Program-made: the position numbers and the translations under genes
Notes under the pieces: model-generated
Databases searched by the model: none
What the model saw: only the letters and a program-made list of their open reading frames with translations
Told to the model about the DNA's origin: nothing
Origin: Paraburkholderia domus
GTDB lineage: Bacteria > Pseudomonadota > Gammaproteobacteria > Burkholderiales > Burkholderiaceae
Assembly: GCF_905220705.1 (NCBI RefSeq)
Contig: NZ_CAJNAT010000024.1
Span: 1-64,000 of the forward strand
Length of the DNA: 64,000 nt
Direction: 5' to 3'
In this document: positions 43,774 through 53,518 of the stretch, piece by piece
Position numbering within the stretch: the stretch's first letter is position 1
Layout of the letters: every line of letters starts with the position of its first letter

Positions 43774-43800
43774 AGTTGCCGCTTAGAAAAAGCGGCAACT
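43774..43800 (-). terminator. Rho-independent-type terminator after the glycine betaine binding protein gene
   Basis: A perfect 11-bp stem (AGTTGCCGCTT / AAGCGGCAACT) with a 5-base loop lies 21 bases past the stop at 43821. Read on the minus strand it is followed by TTTTAG, a short U-tract. Confidence 0.75.
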
Positions 43801-43820
43801 CATTCACGCGAAGCAAGAAA

Positions 43821-44678
43821 TCATTTCACCCAGCTATCCACACGGTCGCCATGCGCACTGATCCACGCATCGGCAGCGGCCGTCGGCTTCTCGCCGTTTT
43901 GTGTCGCCAGCATCACGCTGTCGATCTCGCCCGGTTTCCATTGAAACTTCTTGAGGAACGCCACCACCGGTGGTGCCTTCGTCTCCAGCTCAGGATTGAC
44001 GACGCTATCCACGTGCTCGGCTTCGCCGAATACCTTCTTGGGATCGTCGAGGAATTTGAGTTTGTACTTCGCGAACATCCAGTGCGGCTTCCAGCCGGTC
44101 ACGATGATCGGCTTACTCGCCGCTTCCGAACGCGCCAGTTCCGCGGTCATTGCGCTACCCGAGCTCGGCATCAGCTGATAGTCGAGCCCGTATGCCTTGA
44201 TCGCTTCACTGGCTTTCTGCATCACGCCCGCGCCGGCATCGATACCGACGATACGCGAGCCGAATTCCGCCTTCTTAGCCTCCAGATCGCCGACGCTCTT
44301 CACGTCCGCACTGTCCGGCACGATCAGCCCGATCTTCGCATCGTTGAAGTTGGGGCCCAGGTCGACGACTTTATCCTTGAAGTTGTTCCAGTACGCGCCA
44401 TGCGTGACCGGGAGCCACGCGGACAGCGTCGCGTCGAGGTCGCCGCGCGCCACGCCTTGCCACATCACACCGGCTGCGACCGGCACCAGCTGCACCTGAT
44501 AGCCGAGGCGCTTTTCGATCACACGTGCCGCCACGTTCGACGTTGCGACACTGTCGTCCCAACCTTCCACGTAGCCGATCTTGATAGTCGGCTTGGCATC
44601 GGCCGACACCGTCACGCTGCTTGCGGCCAGCGCCGCGCTCAAAGCGGTCAACACAAATATCTTTCTGATCAGTCTCAT
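43821..44678 (-). CDS. Glycine betaine-type ABC transporter substrate-binding protein
   Basis: A 285-residue OpuAC-fold protein. The signal peptide MRLIRKIFVLTALSAALAAS, cleaved near SVTVSADA, precedes TIKIGYVEGWDDSVATSNVA. Quaternary-amine cage motifs include GVARGDLDATLSAWLPVTHG, YWNNF, RIVGIDAGAGVMQKASEA and PIIVTGWKPHWMFAKYKLKF. GGGAG is best spaced for the ATG at 44678; another ATG is two codons upstream. It binds glycine betaine or a relative and lies next to the gbc demethylase genes. No permease or ATPase is adjacent, so it must share a transporter encoded elsewhere. Confidence 0.88.
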   Translation of the reverse strand: MRLIRKIFVLTALSAALAASSVTVSADAKPTIKIGYVEGWDDSVATSNVAARVIEKRLGYQVQLVPVAAGVMWQGVARGDLDATLSAWLPVTHGAYWNNFKDKVVDLGPNFNDAKIGLIVPDSADVKSVGDLEAKKAEFGSRIVGIDAGAGVMQKASEAIKAYGLDYQLMPSSGSAMTAELARSEAASKPIIVTGWKPHWMFAKYKLKFLDDPKKVFGEAEHVDSVVNPELETKAPPVVAFLKKFQWKPGEIDSVMLATQNGEKPTAAADAWISAHGDRVDSWVK

Positions 44679-44815
44679 CGCCATTCTCCCGTTCGCCGTC
44701 CAAACCACCCATTGAGCATTTAGAATCGCCAACCAGAATTGCCGGGTAGCGTTGTTTTCCGACATCCAGTTGTCCGCAGGCGACCTCGACTGAGAGTCCG
44801 CGCTGCGTTCTCGTC

Positions 44816-46093
44816 TTACTTATCGACCACGAGATCGCTTAACGGCTTGCTGCAGCACAGCAGCACCATGCCCTGATCAATTTCGCGCTGGCGGATGCCG
44901 CCTGCGTGCTTCATGGCGACTTCGCCGGACACCAGCTTCACCTTGCAGGTGCCGCACATGCCCTGCGTGCACGACGCGGCGAGCCGGACGCCGGCCTTCT
45001 TCGCCGCGTCGAGTACATGCTGGCCGCTGCCGCATTCGATCTCGCGGTTGCTTTTGGCGAAGCTCACCTTGAACTTTGTTTCCGTCTCGAGCGGCACCTG
45101 CGCGGGGGTGAAGCCAGCCGCCTGCTCACGCGTTTCAGCGAAGCTTTCCGCAGTGACTGTAGGCGCCAGCAACGCATCGGCGACATGCGCGGTGGTCAAT
45201 TGCGCGGCCACCTCGCTGATCGTCTCGAACGAGAAGCTTTCCTCGTGATAGTGGCTGCGATCGAAGCCGCCTTCAGCCAGCAGGTTGCGGACTGCCTGCA
45301 TGTATGGCGCAGGACCGCACGTGAAAATCTCACGGTCGAGAAAATCCGGCGCAATGAGCTTCAGCAAGGGCAAGGTCAGAAAACCGGTGACACCTGGCCA
45401 ATTGGTCCGTGCACCAAGGCGCTCACATACAAACGCCGTGCGGAAATTGGCCTGATTCGACGCAATCAGATCGAGCTCGCGCGCGAAGATGATGTCGTCC
45501 GGCGTGCGGGCGCTGTGCACGAACACGATGTCGCTATCCTCGCCGAGTTCATAGTGCGCGCGGCTCATCGACATCAGTGGCGTAACGCCCGAACCAGCCG
45601 ACAAAAACAGCAACTTACGCGCCGGATGCCGCGCACAGGTGAACTCGCCGGATGGCCCCAGCACACGAACCTGCGTACCCGCGTGCAGATTGTCGTGCAG
45701 CCAGTTCGACACCTTGCCGCCCGGCACGCGCTTCACCGTGATGGAGATGGTGTGCGGGCGCGTGGGCGGCGAAGAAATCGTATAGCAGCGATTCACCGCC
45801 TCGCCGTCGATCTCCAGTTCCAGCGTGATGAACTGCCCCGGCTCGAACACGAACGCCCGCTCGGACGGCGCACGAAAGAAAAAGCTCTTTACATCGTGGG
45901 TTTCCTGGCGGACCTGGCAGCACACCAGCGTGTCGTCGGTGTCGCTGTTCCAGCGCGCGGGCAACGTCTCCCAGAACCGCGGCTGCGTGACCCGGCTGGA
46001 AGCCTCATGGCCTGAAGTTTCGCGGCTTAATGTCTCGAGGTTCGAACCCGGCTCGGGGTTGAGCTGAAACGTCGCCTGATCGCGCATCATCAT
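44816..46093 (-). CDS. gbcB: Glycine betaine monooxygenase, reductase subunit
   Basis: A 425-residue three-domain reductase. The FAD-binding barrel has PGQFITLELEIDGEAVNRCY and TISSPP. The NAD domain has KLLFLSAGSGVTPLMSMSRA and EIFTCGPAPYMQAV. The C-terminal [2Fe-2S] ferredoxin domain has SCTQGMCGTCKVKLVSGEVA and a last Cys in VLLCCSKPL. A roughly 60-residue insert with little conservation joins the NAD and ferredoxin parts. It passes electrons from NADH to GbcA. Three consecutive ATG codons occur at 46093, 46090 and 46087, with GGGAG just upstream. It is 31 bases after gbcA. Confidence 0.93.
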   Translation of the reverse strand: MMMRDQATFQLNPEPGSNLETLSRETSGHEASSRVTQPRFWETLPARWNSDTDDTLVCCQVRQETHDVKSFFFRAPSERAFVFEPGQFITLELEIDGEAVNRCYTISSPPTRPHTISITVKRVPGGKVSNWLHDNLHAGTQVRVLGPSGEFTCARHPARKLLFLSAGSGVTPLMSMSRAHYELGEDSDIVFVHSARTPDDIIFARELDLIASNQANFRTAFVCERLGARTNWPGVTGFLTLPLLKLIAPDFLDREIFTCGPAPYMQAVRNLLAEGGFDRSHYHEESFSFETISEVAAQLTTAHVADALLAPTVTAESFAETREQAAGFTPAQVPLETETKFKVSFAKSNREIECGSGQHVLDAAKKAGVRLAASCTQGMCGTCKVKLVSGEVAMKHAGGIRQREIDQGMVLLCCSKPLSDLVVDK

Positions 46094-46123
46094 TTTCTCC
46101 CGCTCCTGGTTGCGGTATCGCGC

Positions 46124-47434
46124 TCAGCGCATGAAAGACACGACTTTTTCGCCGTGCGAAAGCGGCGCATCGCCGGCATCATGGGTTTGGGGCGCATTGC
46201 TGTAATCGGCAATACGGCCGATATACCACTCGCAGAACTTCTCGACGAGACCTTCGGTGAACGGCGAATACGGACCCGGTTCGTAGGCGCTGCTGGTCGC
46301 GCCGCGTTGCGAGTATTCGACAAGCGCGCGGTCCTGGTCATTGGTCGCACGCCACACGGCCGTGAGATTGTTGACGTCGTAATCGATGCCTTCACGTGCA
46401 TCCTTGTGGACCAGCCACTTGGTGCGCACCAGTGTTTTGCCCGCCGACAACGGAATCACCGAAAAGCTGACGATATGGTCACTCATGAAGTGATGCCATG
46501 AGTTCGGCTGCGTCCAGAACGAGAGACCGCCGAGATCAGCCTGCTCGAATCCGCCGAGCAGTTTCTTCGATGCGACCTTCGCGTCCATGGTCTGCGATTC
46601 GCCGTCGCGATCGAGCGGCAGGCGTTGTGTGCGGAAACCCGTCACCAGATCCGCCAGACGGTCGATTTCCGCCGAGGGCAGTTTCATCGCTTCCCATTGC
46701 GCGGTACGGCGCGCCACCGTCTCTTCGAACGCCGCCATGCCTTCCTCGTTAGCGGGCGTGCGTTGATAGCCAAAACCGTATTCGTAAAGCGAAATCGTCA
46801 ACTCGGGATGGTTCGCGACGCAGTGGTAGCACTCGCGATTGTTCTCCATCGTGAGCTTCCAATTGCCCTCTTCGATGATGTCGATCGAGGCCGCGATCTT
46901 GCAGCCGGCGAGCTCATGCGGCAACAGATACGGCTCCATCGCGGCGCGCATCACGGCGAAGTCGGTGGGCGGTTCGTCGGCGAGACAGATGAAGATCAGG
47001 CCGGCAAGATTCTCGACATGCACCGCTTTCAGGCTGTGCTTGCAGCGGTCGAACTGGTCGCCCATATGCTCGGCGAACATCAGATCGCCGTTCAGGTTAT
47101 AGGTCCAGCTGTGATACGGACAAACGATATTGCCGAGCGAACCCTTGTCCGTATTGCACAAACGCGCACCGCGATGACGGCAGACGTTATGGAAGGCCCG
47201 CACCTGCATGTCGTCGTCGCGCACGATCAGAATCGAATCGCTACCGATTTCCACGGTGATGTAGTCGCCCGGCTCCGGCACATCCGGTTCCACCGCGACC
47301 TGAATCCAGTGCTTGCGGAAAATCGCCTCCATGTCGAGCGCGAAAATAGCCTCGCTCGTATAGAACGGCGCTTCCAGTGTGTGATTCTTTTTGCGGCGTT
47401 CGATCATTGCGCGAACGTCTGCCGAAACTTTCAT
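46124..47434 (-). CDS. gbcA: Glycine betaine monooxygenase, Rieske oxygenase subunit
   Basis: A 436-residue Rieske non-heme iron oxygenase. The Rieske cluster ligands are NVCRHRGARLCN and IVCPYHSWTYNLNGDLM (C-x-H, C-x2-H). The mononuclear iron site is in NNRECYHCVANHPELT, with a bridging Glu/Asp in EEGNWKLTMENN. It hydroxylates a methyl group of glycine betaine, giving dimethylglycine and formaldehyde. It is upstream of gbcB in the same operon. A regulator of GbdR type is encoded at 56.9 kb. Confidence 0.95.
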   Translation of the reverse strand: MKVSADVRAMIERRKKNHTLEAPFYTSEAIFALDMEAIFRKHWIQVAVEPDVPEPGDYITVEIGSDSILIVRDDDMQVRAFHNVCRHRGARLCNTDKGSLGNIVCPYHSWTYNLNGDLMFAEHMGDQFDRCKHSLKAVHVENLAGLIFICLADEPPTDFAVMRAAMEPYLLPHELAGCKIAASIDIIEEGNWKLTMENNRECYHCVANHPELTISLYEYGFGYQRTPANEEGMAAFEETVARRTAQWEAMKLPSAEIDRLADLVTGFRTQRLPLDRDGESQTMDAKVASKKLLGGFEQADLGGLSFWTQPNSWHHFMSDHIVSFSVIPLSAGKTLVRTKWLVHKDAREGIDYDVNNLTAVWRATNDQDRALVEYSQRGATSSAYEPGPYSPFTEGLVEKFCEWYIGRIADYSNAPQTHDAGDAPLSHGEKVVSFMR

Positions 47435-47507
47435 TGTGTGCTCCGTTGCATGTCACGTCTGGCGCTGCACCAGGCCCTCCTGGTCGCATGCTGGCCCGAA
47501 CCGGAAA

Positions 47508-48359
47508 TCAGTAATCCACGAGTTGATGCTCGCGCAAATACGCGAGGATCACTTGTGCTTTTTCGACGGAACTCCCTTCAATTACGACGCTGCCGCCGCG
47601 GCTTTCGGTCGTCGTCGCCGAGAGCATGCGGGCGTGGCCCGAGCGCTTCTCGGCGGCGGCAAGGCGCACGGGTTTGGCGGTCGCGGGACGGGTCGTCCAG
47701 GCGAGGTCGTCGGGGTTGGCGGCGTCCGGGCTTCCGGCATCCGGGCTTCCGGCATCCGGGCTTCCGGCATCCGGGCTCCCGGCGTCCGGGCGTCCGGGCG
47801 CTTCTGTCGCGACCGGACGGATCGTGCCTTCGCGCAGCCTTGCATAGGCGTAGCTAGGCGCCGTGTTGGCCATCGGATGCACCGCGATCAAAGCCGGCAA
47901 GCGCACTTCGACGCGGCGGCGCAAGCCCTTGGGCATGAATTGCCTGACTTCGGCACAGCCGTCGCGGAGCGTCAGATCGACTGCGGCACCAACCAACGGC
48001 ATGTCCAACGCACTAGCGATGCGATACGGCAGCATGCCGCTATCGAACGCGCCTTCCGCGCGAGTGCCGGTCAATACGAGGTCGTAACCGCGCAGACGTT
48101 TAGAGAGCGGCGCTATCGCATCACCTTGCGATTCAGGCGTTGCCAGCACTTCCAGCACCTCGACAGCGCGCGCACCGAGCGCGAGATATTCCTTCAGCGC
48201 CGGATTCGCCGGATCGCCCGCGTGCAACACGTCGAGCGTCGCGCCGTGCGTTTTGGCGAGCGAGAGCGCTATCGTCAGCGCGGCGGCGTCGTTGCGGCTG
48301 TAACGCGCCGTGCCGCTAACCGGGTGCCGCCCAACGGAAACCAGTACGGCGATCTTCAT
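47508..48359 (-). CDS. etfB: Electron transfer flavoprotein beta subunit of dimethylglycine oxidation
   Basis: A 283-residue ETF beta homologue beginning MKIAVLVSVGRHPVSGTARY, with DLVLTGTRAEGAFDSGMLPY and RVEVRLPALIAVHPMANTAP. It takes electrons from dimethylglycine demethylase (DgcA/DgcB). Near residues 190-210 a tandem GSPDA unit is repeated four times, encoded by 15-base DNA repeats at 47731-47790, within a linker before the C-terminal helix. The start overlaps the etfA stop (ATGA). It is longer than usual ETF beta because of this insert. Confidence 0.88.
   Translation of the reverse strand: MKIAVLVSVGRHPVSGTARYSRNDAAALTIALSLAKTHGATLDVLHAGDPANPALKEYLALGARAVEVLEVLATPESQGDAIAPLSKRLRGYDLVLTGTRAEGAFDSGMLPYRIASALDMPLVGAAVDLTLRDGCAEVRQFMPKGLRRRVEVRLPALIAVHPMANTAPSYAYARLREGTIRPVATEAPGRPDAGSPDAGSPDAGSPDAGSPDAANPDDLAWTTRPATAKPVRLAAAEKRSGHARMLSATTTESRGGSVVIEGSSVEKAQVILAYLREHQLVDY
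47731..47790. repeat. 15-bp in-frame tandem repeat in etfB
   Basis: Four 15-base units (CTTCCGGCATCCGGG three times identical, then CTCCCGGCGTCCGGG). They encode repeated SPDAG in the linker of EtfB. Copy number can vary by slippage without breaking the frame. Confidence 0.9.
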
Positions 48360-49534
48360 GCAAGCGCTCCTTCCGCAACAGCCGTTGAACTCAATAGCGC
48401 GGCTCCGGTACCGCGTGCCGTGCGTGCAGCCGCCGCGGCTTCGTTCAGTGCCGCGATGGTTTCCTGCGCGTCGGCGATAACGGTCAGATTTGCGCGTTTG
48501 GCAATCGGCGCGCTGGCGTCGAGATTCACGGCGATCACGTGCCGGCAATCCTTGATGCCCTGCAGATGCTGAACCGCGCCAGAAATACCGAACGCGATAT
48601 AAACGCTCGCTTCGACGGTCTTGCCGGTGGCGCCGATCTGCTTGTCGCGGGTGAACTTGCCGTCGTCCACAGCGACGCGGCTTGCGCCGATCGCAGCGCC
48701 TAAAGTGGCCGCAAGACGCTCGAACGCTGGGACGTCGCTGACGCCATTGCCTGCCGAAACGATGAAGTCCGCCTCTTCGAGCGCAAGCTGGGCGGCGTCG
48801 ATCTCCTCGATGCCAAGATCGCGGACGACACCTTTGGCGGAAGCCGGTTCGCCATCGAAACGCCACGCCACTCGCTCGCCTGCGCCGACAAACGGCAACT
48901 TTGGATCGACTGCATTCGGTGCAAGCAAAACAACCTCGGGCAGTGAGCGTATGGCGAACGCTGTATTCGTCTGGATATACGCGGCGACGTGTGCCGCATC
49001 GATCTCGACGACATGCGTCGCCACGCTCGCGTTCGCGGCTGCCGCATAACGGCGGCCGAGGTCGCCGTCACCGGTGGCATTGTCGGGCAGGAAAATGTGC
49101 ACCGGCGCATAGGCCGCGACGCATGCGGCCAGTGCGTTCAATTCGTCCAGCGGCGCGAAAACACGGCGATCGAACATTGGCAACTCGATCAGCTTGTCGG
49201 CGCCGAGCGCGGCTGCGTCGCCGATGAACTCGCCGAATACGAGCAACACGACTTCGGTTGTCGCGTCCGCGATCAACGCGGCGGCGGCCAGGGTCTGGCG
49301 CGCGTGATCATCCAGCGCGCCGCGGTCCGCGTGAGCGGCCACCAGCAGCACGCGCTGCGGCGCGGCCGTCGTGCGGCGCGGTTTCGCGTGCTCGCGATGC
49401 GCTGACCCCGTCGGGCCATGCGCCGCGAATTGCATCGCGTCGGCGACACCCGTCAGACCGAGCGTAATCCGCTTGAGCCCATCGGCCGTAATCGTGAACG
49501 GCCGGCGCGGGTCGATTCGTTTGAGATTGTTCAT
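48356..49534 (-). CDS. etfA: Electron transfer flavoprotein alpha subunit of dimethylglycine oxidation
   Basis: A 392-residue ETF alpha. The C-terminal FAD domain has VSAGNGVSDVPAFERLAATL, ASRVAVDDGKFTRDKQIGAT, GKTVEASVYIAFGISGAVQH and KDCRHVIAVNLDASAPIAKR, the ETF alpha FAD signature. The N-terminus (MNNLKRIDPRRPFTITADGL) has a family-specific extension seen in the dgc-linked ETF. It forms a heterodimer with EtfB and connects DgcAB to the quinone pool. The start at 49534 lies four bases after the dgcB stop. Confidence 0.9.
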   Translation of the reverse strand: MNNLKRIDPRRPFTITADGLKRITLGLTGVADAMQFAAHGPTGSAHREHAKPRRTTAAPQRVLLVAAHADRGALDDHARQTLAAAALIADATTEVVLLVFGEFIGDAAALGADKLIELPMFDRRVFAPLDELNALAACVAAYAPVHIFLPDNATGDGDLGRRYAAAANASVATHVVEIDAAHVAAYIQTNTAFAIRSLPEVVLLAPNAVDPKLPFVGAGERVAWRFDGEPASAKGVVRDLGIEEIDAAQLALEEADFIVSAGNGVSDVPAFERLAATLGAAIGASRVAVDDGKFTRDKQIGATGKTVEASVYIAFGISGAVQHLQGIKDCRHVIAVNLDASAPIAKRANLTVIADAQETIAALNEAAAAARTARGTGAALLSSTAVAEGALA

Positions 49535-49538
49535 CGCG

Positions 49539-51452
49539 TTACTCCAGCGCCGCTGCAACCAGTTCGGCGATGTCCAGCACTTCCGGACGCGGGCCGACCA
49601 CGCCTTCGAGCATCGCCGTGCAATTCGGGCAACCCACCGCGACGATCTCCGCGCCGATCGCGCGCGCGTCGTCGATACGGATATCCGGAATGCGCCGCTT
49701 GCCCGGAATATCGGTCAGGGGTGCACCGCCGCCCCCTCCGCAACACCGTCCGCGCATGCCGTTGCGCTCCATCTCGACCACCTTGATGCCGATCGTTTTC
49801 AGCAAGCGGCGCGGCGCTTCCGTCTCACCGTTATAGCGGCCCAGATAGCACGGATCGTGATACGTGATCTTGCGGTCTGCGAACGCGGCGACCGCGCGCG
49901 GCGTCAGCTTGCCGCTCGCGACCAGCTCTTCGATCAACGCCGTGTGGTGCTGCACCTCATAGAAACCGCCGAGTGCGCGATATTCGTTGCGCAGGCTGTG
50001 CATCACGTGCGGATCGGCGGTAACGATCTTGCGGAACGAGTACTGTGACAGCGTGCCGATCAGCCGTTGCGCGAGTTGCTGGAACGTCGCCTCGTCGCCG
50101 AGACGGCGAGCGGTATCGCCGGTATCGGTTTCGACGCCACCGAGCACGGCATAGTCGATCCCTGCGCGGTTCAGCACCTTGATCAGCGCACGCAGCGTGC
50201 GCTGATAGCGCATATCGAAGGCGCCTTCGCCGGCGATCAACAGCACGTCCACCGGACGTCCCGGTTGCGCGACCTGCACTTGCAGATCGACCGCCCAGTC
50301 GTAACGCGCGCCGATGTCATAACCGTTCGAACTGCCGGTCTCACGCAGATTCGCGAGTGTGATCGGGCCTTTGCCGGGTACGCTGCCTTCGACCAACGTC
50401 TGGTTGCGGCGCATATCCACGATCGCGTCGACGTGTTCGATCAACATCGGGCATTCCTGCACGCAGGCACGGCAGGTGGTGCATGACCACAGCGTGTCAG
50501 CTTCGATCAGGCTCGACACGAGCGGTTTGCCCGGCGCGCCGCCGTGTTTGCCGACCGGAATGCCCGGCGTCGGACTGCCCGCATAAGCCTCGTCCGTGCC
50601 ACCGACCATGCCCGTGACGAGATCCTGAATCAGCTTCTTCGGGTTAAGCGGCTGCCCGGCGGCGAACGCGGGGCAGGCCGCCTCACACTTGCCGCACTGC
50701 ACGCAGGCGTCGAAGCTCAGCAACTGGTTCCAGCGAAACTCGACCGGCTTGCCGACGCCATACTCCTTCGCGTCAAGCAACGGCGCTTTCAGCGCGGTCG
50801 GCGGCACCACATCGTTGTCGTTCCGCTCGGCAAAGCGCTCCTGACGCGGATGAAACGCGAGGTGCAGCAGACCGGCGAGCGCATGCTTCATCGGACCACC
50901 ACGTGCCGCGCCGAATGTCATGGTGAACGCGCCAACCGCGATTAGCAACGCGACGATAATCGCCAGCGCACCCGACATCGCCGCAGCAGGCAGCGCGATG
51001 AACAGCGCCAAACCGAGCGCGAACGAGCCAAGCAGTAGCGGCAGATGATCCCAAGGTCCACGCGAGAGTCGTGCCGGCACGGCCTTCGCACCATGCCGCC
51101 GACGCCAGACGAACACCGCGCCTACCAGCATCACCAGCGCTGCCAGAAAGATCAGCCTGTCGAGCCACGGTGAATAGATGGCGAGACCGTAGTTGACGAA
51201 TACCAGCGCCATCGCGAGGATCGCACCGCCCGCCGTCGCTACGTGCGTCTTCGCGATGTACGGGTCACGCGCGACCACATGGTGCAGGTCGACAAAATAG
51301 CGCTTCGGGATCGCCAGCAGATTGGTCCAGCCGTACGCGCCCGCGGCCGTGGCGCGGCCTTCGCGCCAGTACGCAGCGCGTTTGGCGAGCGCGAATGCGA
51401 GACCGGCCACCGACAACCACAGCAGGATGGTGATGACAAACACGGGGCTCAT
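49539..51452 (-). CDS. dgcB: Dimethylglycine demethylase subunit DgcB, iron-sulfur membrane protein
   Basis: A 637-residue protein. The N-terminal part has several transmembrane segments (VFVITILLWLSVAGLAFALA, AGGAILAMALVFVNYGLAIY). A ferredoxin domain carries two clusters as CVQCGKCEAACPAFAAGQPL and CTTCRACVQECPMLIEHVD. The C-terminal CCG domain has DPCYLGRYNGETEAPRRL, RGRCCGGGGGAPL and VAVGCPNCTAMLEG. It transfers electrons from DgcA toward ETF or the membrane. The start at 51452 is two bases after the dgcA stop. Confidence 0.93.
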   Translation of the reverse strand: MSPVFVITILLWLSVAGLAFALAKRAAYWREGRATAAGAYGWTNLLAIPKRYFVDLHHVVARDPYIAKTHVATAGGAILAMALVFVNYGLAIYSPWLDRLIFLAALVMLVGAVFVWRRRHGAKAVPARLSRGPWDHLPLLLGSFALGLALFIALPAAAMSGALAIIVALLIAVGAFTMTFGAARGGPMKHALAGLLHLAFHPRQERFAERNDNDVVPPTALKAPLLDAKEYGVGKPVEFRWNQLLSFDACVQCGKCEAACPAFAAGQPLNPKKLIQDLVTGMVGGTDEAYAGSPTPGIPVGKHGGAPGKPLVSSLIEADTLWSCTTCRACVQECPMLIEHVDAIVDMRRNQTLVEGSVPGKGPITLANLRETGSSNGYDIGARYDWAVDLQVQVAQPGRPVDVLLIAGEGAFDMRYQRTLRALIKVLNRAGIDYAVLGGVETDTGDTARRLGDEATFQQLAQRLIGTLSQYSFRKIVTADPHVMHSLRNEYRALGGFYEVQHHTALIEELVASGKLTPRAVAAFADRKITYHDPCYLGRYNGETEAPRRLLKTIGIKVVEMERNGMRGRCCGGGGGAPLTDIPGKRRIPDIRIDDARAIGAEIVAVGCPNCTAMLEGVVGPRPEVLDIAELVAAALE

Positions 51453-51454
51453 CG

Positions 51455-53518
51455 TCAGAAATCCTTGCAAAGGCGCAGCGCGTCGTAGATCGCGCCGTGA
51501 ATGTTGTGCATGGAAATACAGTCGCCGACGCGGAACAGCAGGAAGCGGCCGTTGCCGAGTTCTTCGCTGAGCGACGGTTGCGGTTCGGACGCGAAGAGCT
51601 TGTGCACGTCCACCTGGCCGTGATTCACCGACTCGGGCTTGAGCTTCCAGTAGAGTTCGTCGTTCGGCGTGCTGCCGTTCTCGATCACCACCTGATCGAC
51701 CGCGCGTTCTTCCTGCTCTTCGGTGTACTCGTTGCGGATCACGGCGATCTTCTTGCCGTCTTCCTCGTAGACCTTGTCGAGCCAGTAGTTCGGCGTATGA
51801 ATCACACCTTGCGCATAGAGACGCCGATAGAAAATCGGGAACGTGGTGCCGCCGACGTCATCGGCGACCTTCACGTCGGGCGTCACGATTTCGACGTTCG
51901 AGCCACGGCTCGACATGAAATCCGCGACGCCAGCGCCGGCGTGTGTGCTGACGCCGTCATAAACCAGCACGTTCTTGCCTGGCTCGACCTTGCCGGATAG
52001 CACATCCCATGAACTGACCGCGAGTCCTTCTTCCACGCCCCACGCCGCCACTTGCGATGTGAACGACGAACCGCCCGTGGCCAGCACGACGATGTCCGGC
52101 TTCTCGGCCATGATGGTTTTTTCGTCAGCGGCGACACCGAGACGGCGGTCAACGCCGAGGCGTTTCGTTTCCATATCGAACCAGCGCACGATGCCGGCCA
52201 TCTGCTCGCGCTGCGGCGCTTTTGCGGCCAGCATGATCTGACCGCCGACGTAGTCGTTCTTCTCGAACAGCACCACGTCATGGCCGCGCGACTTCGCCAC
52301 GCGCGCCGCTTCCAGTCCAGCCGGACCTGCGCCGACCACGACCACCTTGCGCTTCGGCCCACCTGTCTTCGCGATCACGTGCGGCATCGTTTCTTCTCGC
52401 GACGTCGCGGCGTTCTGTACGCACAGCACGTCCAACCCGTTGTACTGGCGGTCGATGCAATAGTTCGCGCCAACGCATTGCTTGATCTCGTCTTCGCGGC
52501 CGTCGCGGATCTTGATGACCATATGCGGATCGGCGATCTGCGCGCGCGTCATACCGACCAGATCGACCATGCCGCTCGCCAGCAGACGTTCTGCCTGACC
52601 CGCGTCGCGGATGCTTTGCGCATGCATCACCGGCAGCTTCACCACCGACTTGATACCGGCGGCGAGATGCACGAACGGTTCAGGCGGCAACGCCATCGGC
52701 GGCATGCAGTTTGCCAGCGTGTTGTGCGTGTCCGCGCCCGAACCGATTACACCCAGGTAGTCGATCAGGCCGGTTTCGCTCATCGCCTGGGCGATTTCTT
52801 TCAACTGTTCGTGATCGAGACCGTCTTCATGGAACTCGTCACCACACATACGCAGACCGACACAGAAATCCGCGCCGACCGCTTCGCGCACGGCCTTCAA
52901 CACTTCCGTGCCGAAACGCAGGCGGTTTTCGAGCGAGCCGCCCCATTCGTCGGCGCGGAAATTCGTACGCGGGCTCCAGAACTGATCGATCAGATGCTGG
53001 TGGGCCGCCGAAATTTCGATGCCGTCCATGCCGGCATCCTTCACGCGCTTCGCTGCCGCGGCAAAGTCCGCGATGATGCGGCGAATCTCTTCCACTTCGA
53101 TGATCTTCGCGTTGCCGCGGTGCACCGGCTCACGCACGCCCGACGGCGACATCAGATGCGGCCAGTGCTCGCCATGAAACGCCGAGCGGCGGCCCATGTG
53201 CGTGGCCTGGATCATGATCTTCGCGCCGTGCCGATGCATCGCTTCGGCGAGCCGCGCAAGCGGATCGATGATCTTGTCGCTCGAGAGATTCACCGACTTC
53301 CACCAGCCTTGCGGGCTGTCGATCGACACCGGGCTCGAGCCGCCGCACACGGCGAGGCCGACGCCGCCCTTGGCCTTCTCTTCGTAGTAACGGATATAAC
53401 GGTCGCCGGGCAGACCGCCCGGTTCCGCATACACCTCAGCGTGCGCGGTGCTGACGATACGGTTGCGCAAAGTCAGCTTGTTCAGCGTGAGAGGCTTGAA
53501 AAGGTTCGGGTAACGCAT
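51455..53518 (-). CDS. dgcA: Dimethylglycine demethylase subunit DgcA
   Basis: A 687-residue enzyme related to trimethylamine dehydrogenase and old yellow enzyme. The FMN barrel (about 1-370) begins FKPLTLNKLTLRNRIVSTAH and has GMDGIEISAAHQHLIDQFWS. A [4Fe-4S] site follows as CVGANYCIDRQYNGLDVLCV. C-terminal FAD/NAD-like domains contain KVVVVGAGPAGLEAARVAKS and DVVLFEKNDYVGGQIMLAAK. It oxidises dimethylglycine to sarcosine and formaldehyde. It is the first dgc gene; dgcB, etfA and etfB follow with almost no spacing. Confidence 0.94.
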   Translation of the reverse strand: MRYPNLFKPLTLNKLTLRNRIVSTAHAEVYAEPGGLPGDRYIRYYEEKAKGGVGLAVCGGSSPVSIDSPQGWWKSVNLSSDKIIDPLARLAEAMHRHGAKIMIQATHMGRRSAFHGEHWPHLMSPSGVREPVHRGNAKIIEVEEIRRIIADFAAAAKRVKDAGMDGIEISAAHQHLIDQFWSPRTNFRADEWGGSLENRLRFGTEVLKAVREAVGADFCVGLRMCGDEFHEDGLDHEQLKEIAQAMSETGLIDYLGVIGSGADTHNTLANCMPPMALPPEPFVHLAAGIKSVVKLPVMHAQSIRDAGQAERLLASGMVDLVGMTRAQIADPHMVIKIRDGREDEIKQCVGANYCIDRQYNGLDVLCVQNAATSREETMPHVIAKTGGPKRKVVVVGAGPAGLEAARVAKSRGHDVVLFEKNDYVGGQIMLAAKAPQREQMAGIVRWFDMETKRLGVDRRLGVAADEKTIMAEKPDIVVLATGGSSFTSQVAAWGVEEGLAVSSWDVLSGKVEPGKNVLVYDGVSTHAGAGVADFMSSRGSNVEIVTPDVKVADDVGGTTFPIFYRRLYAQGVIHTPNYWLDKVYEEDGKKIAVIRNEYTEEQEERAVDQVVIENGSTPNDELYWKLKPESVNHGQVDVHKLFASEPQPSLSEELGNGRFLLFRVGDCISMHNIHGAIYDALRLCKDF

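Noticed and set aside
46625..48572. Two overlapping plus-strand frames of about 400 codons
   Set aside because: Antisense to gbcA, etfB and etfA. The apparent repeat GIRASGIRASGIRA is just the reverse reading of the etfB 15-base repeat.
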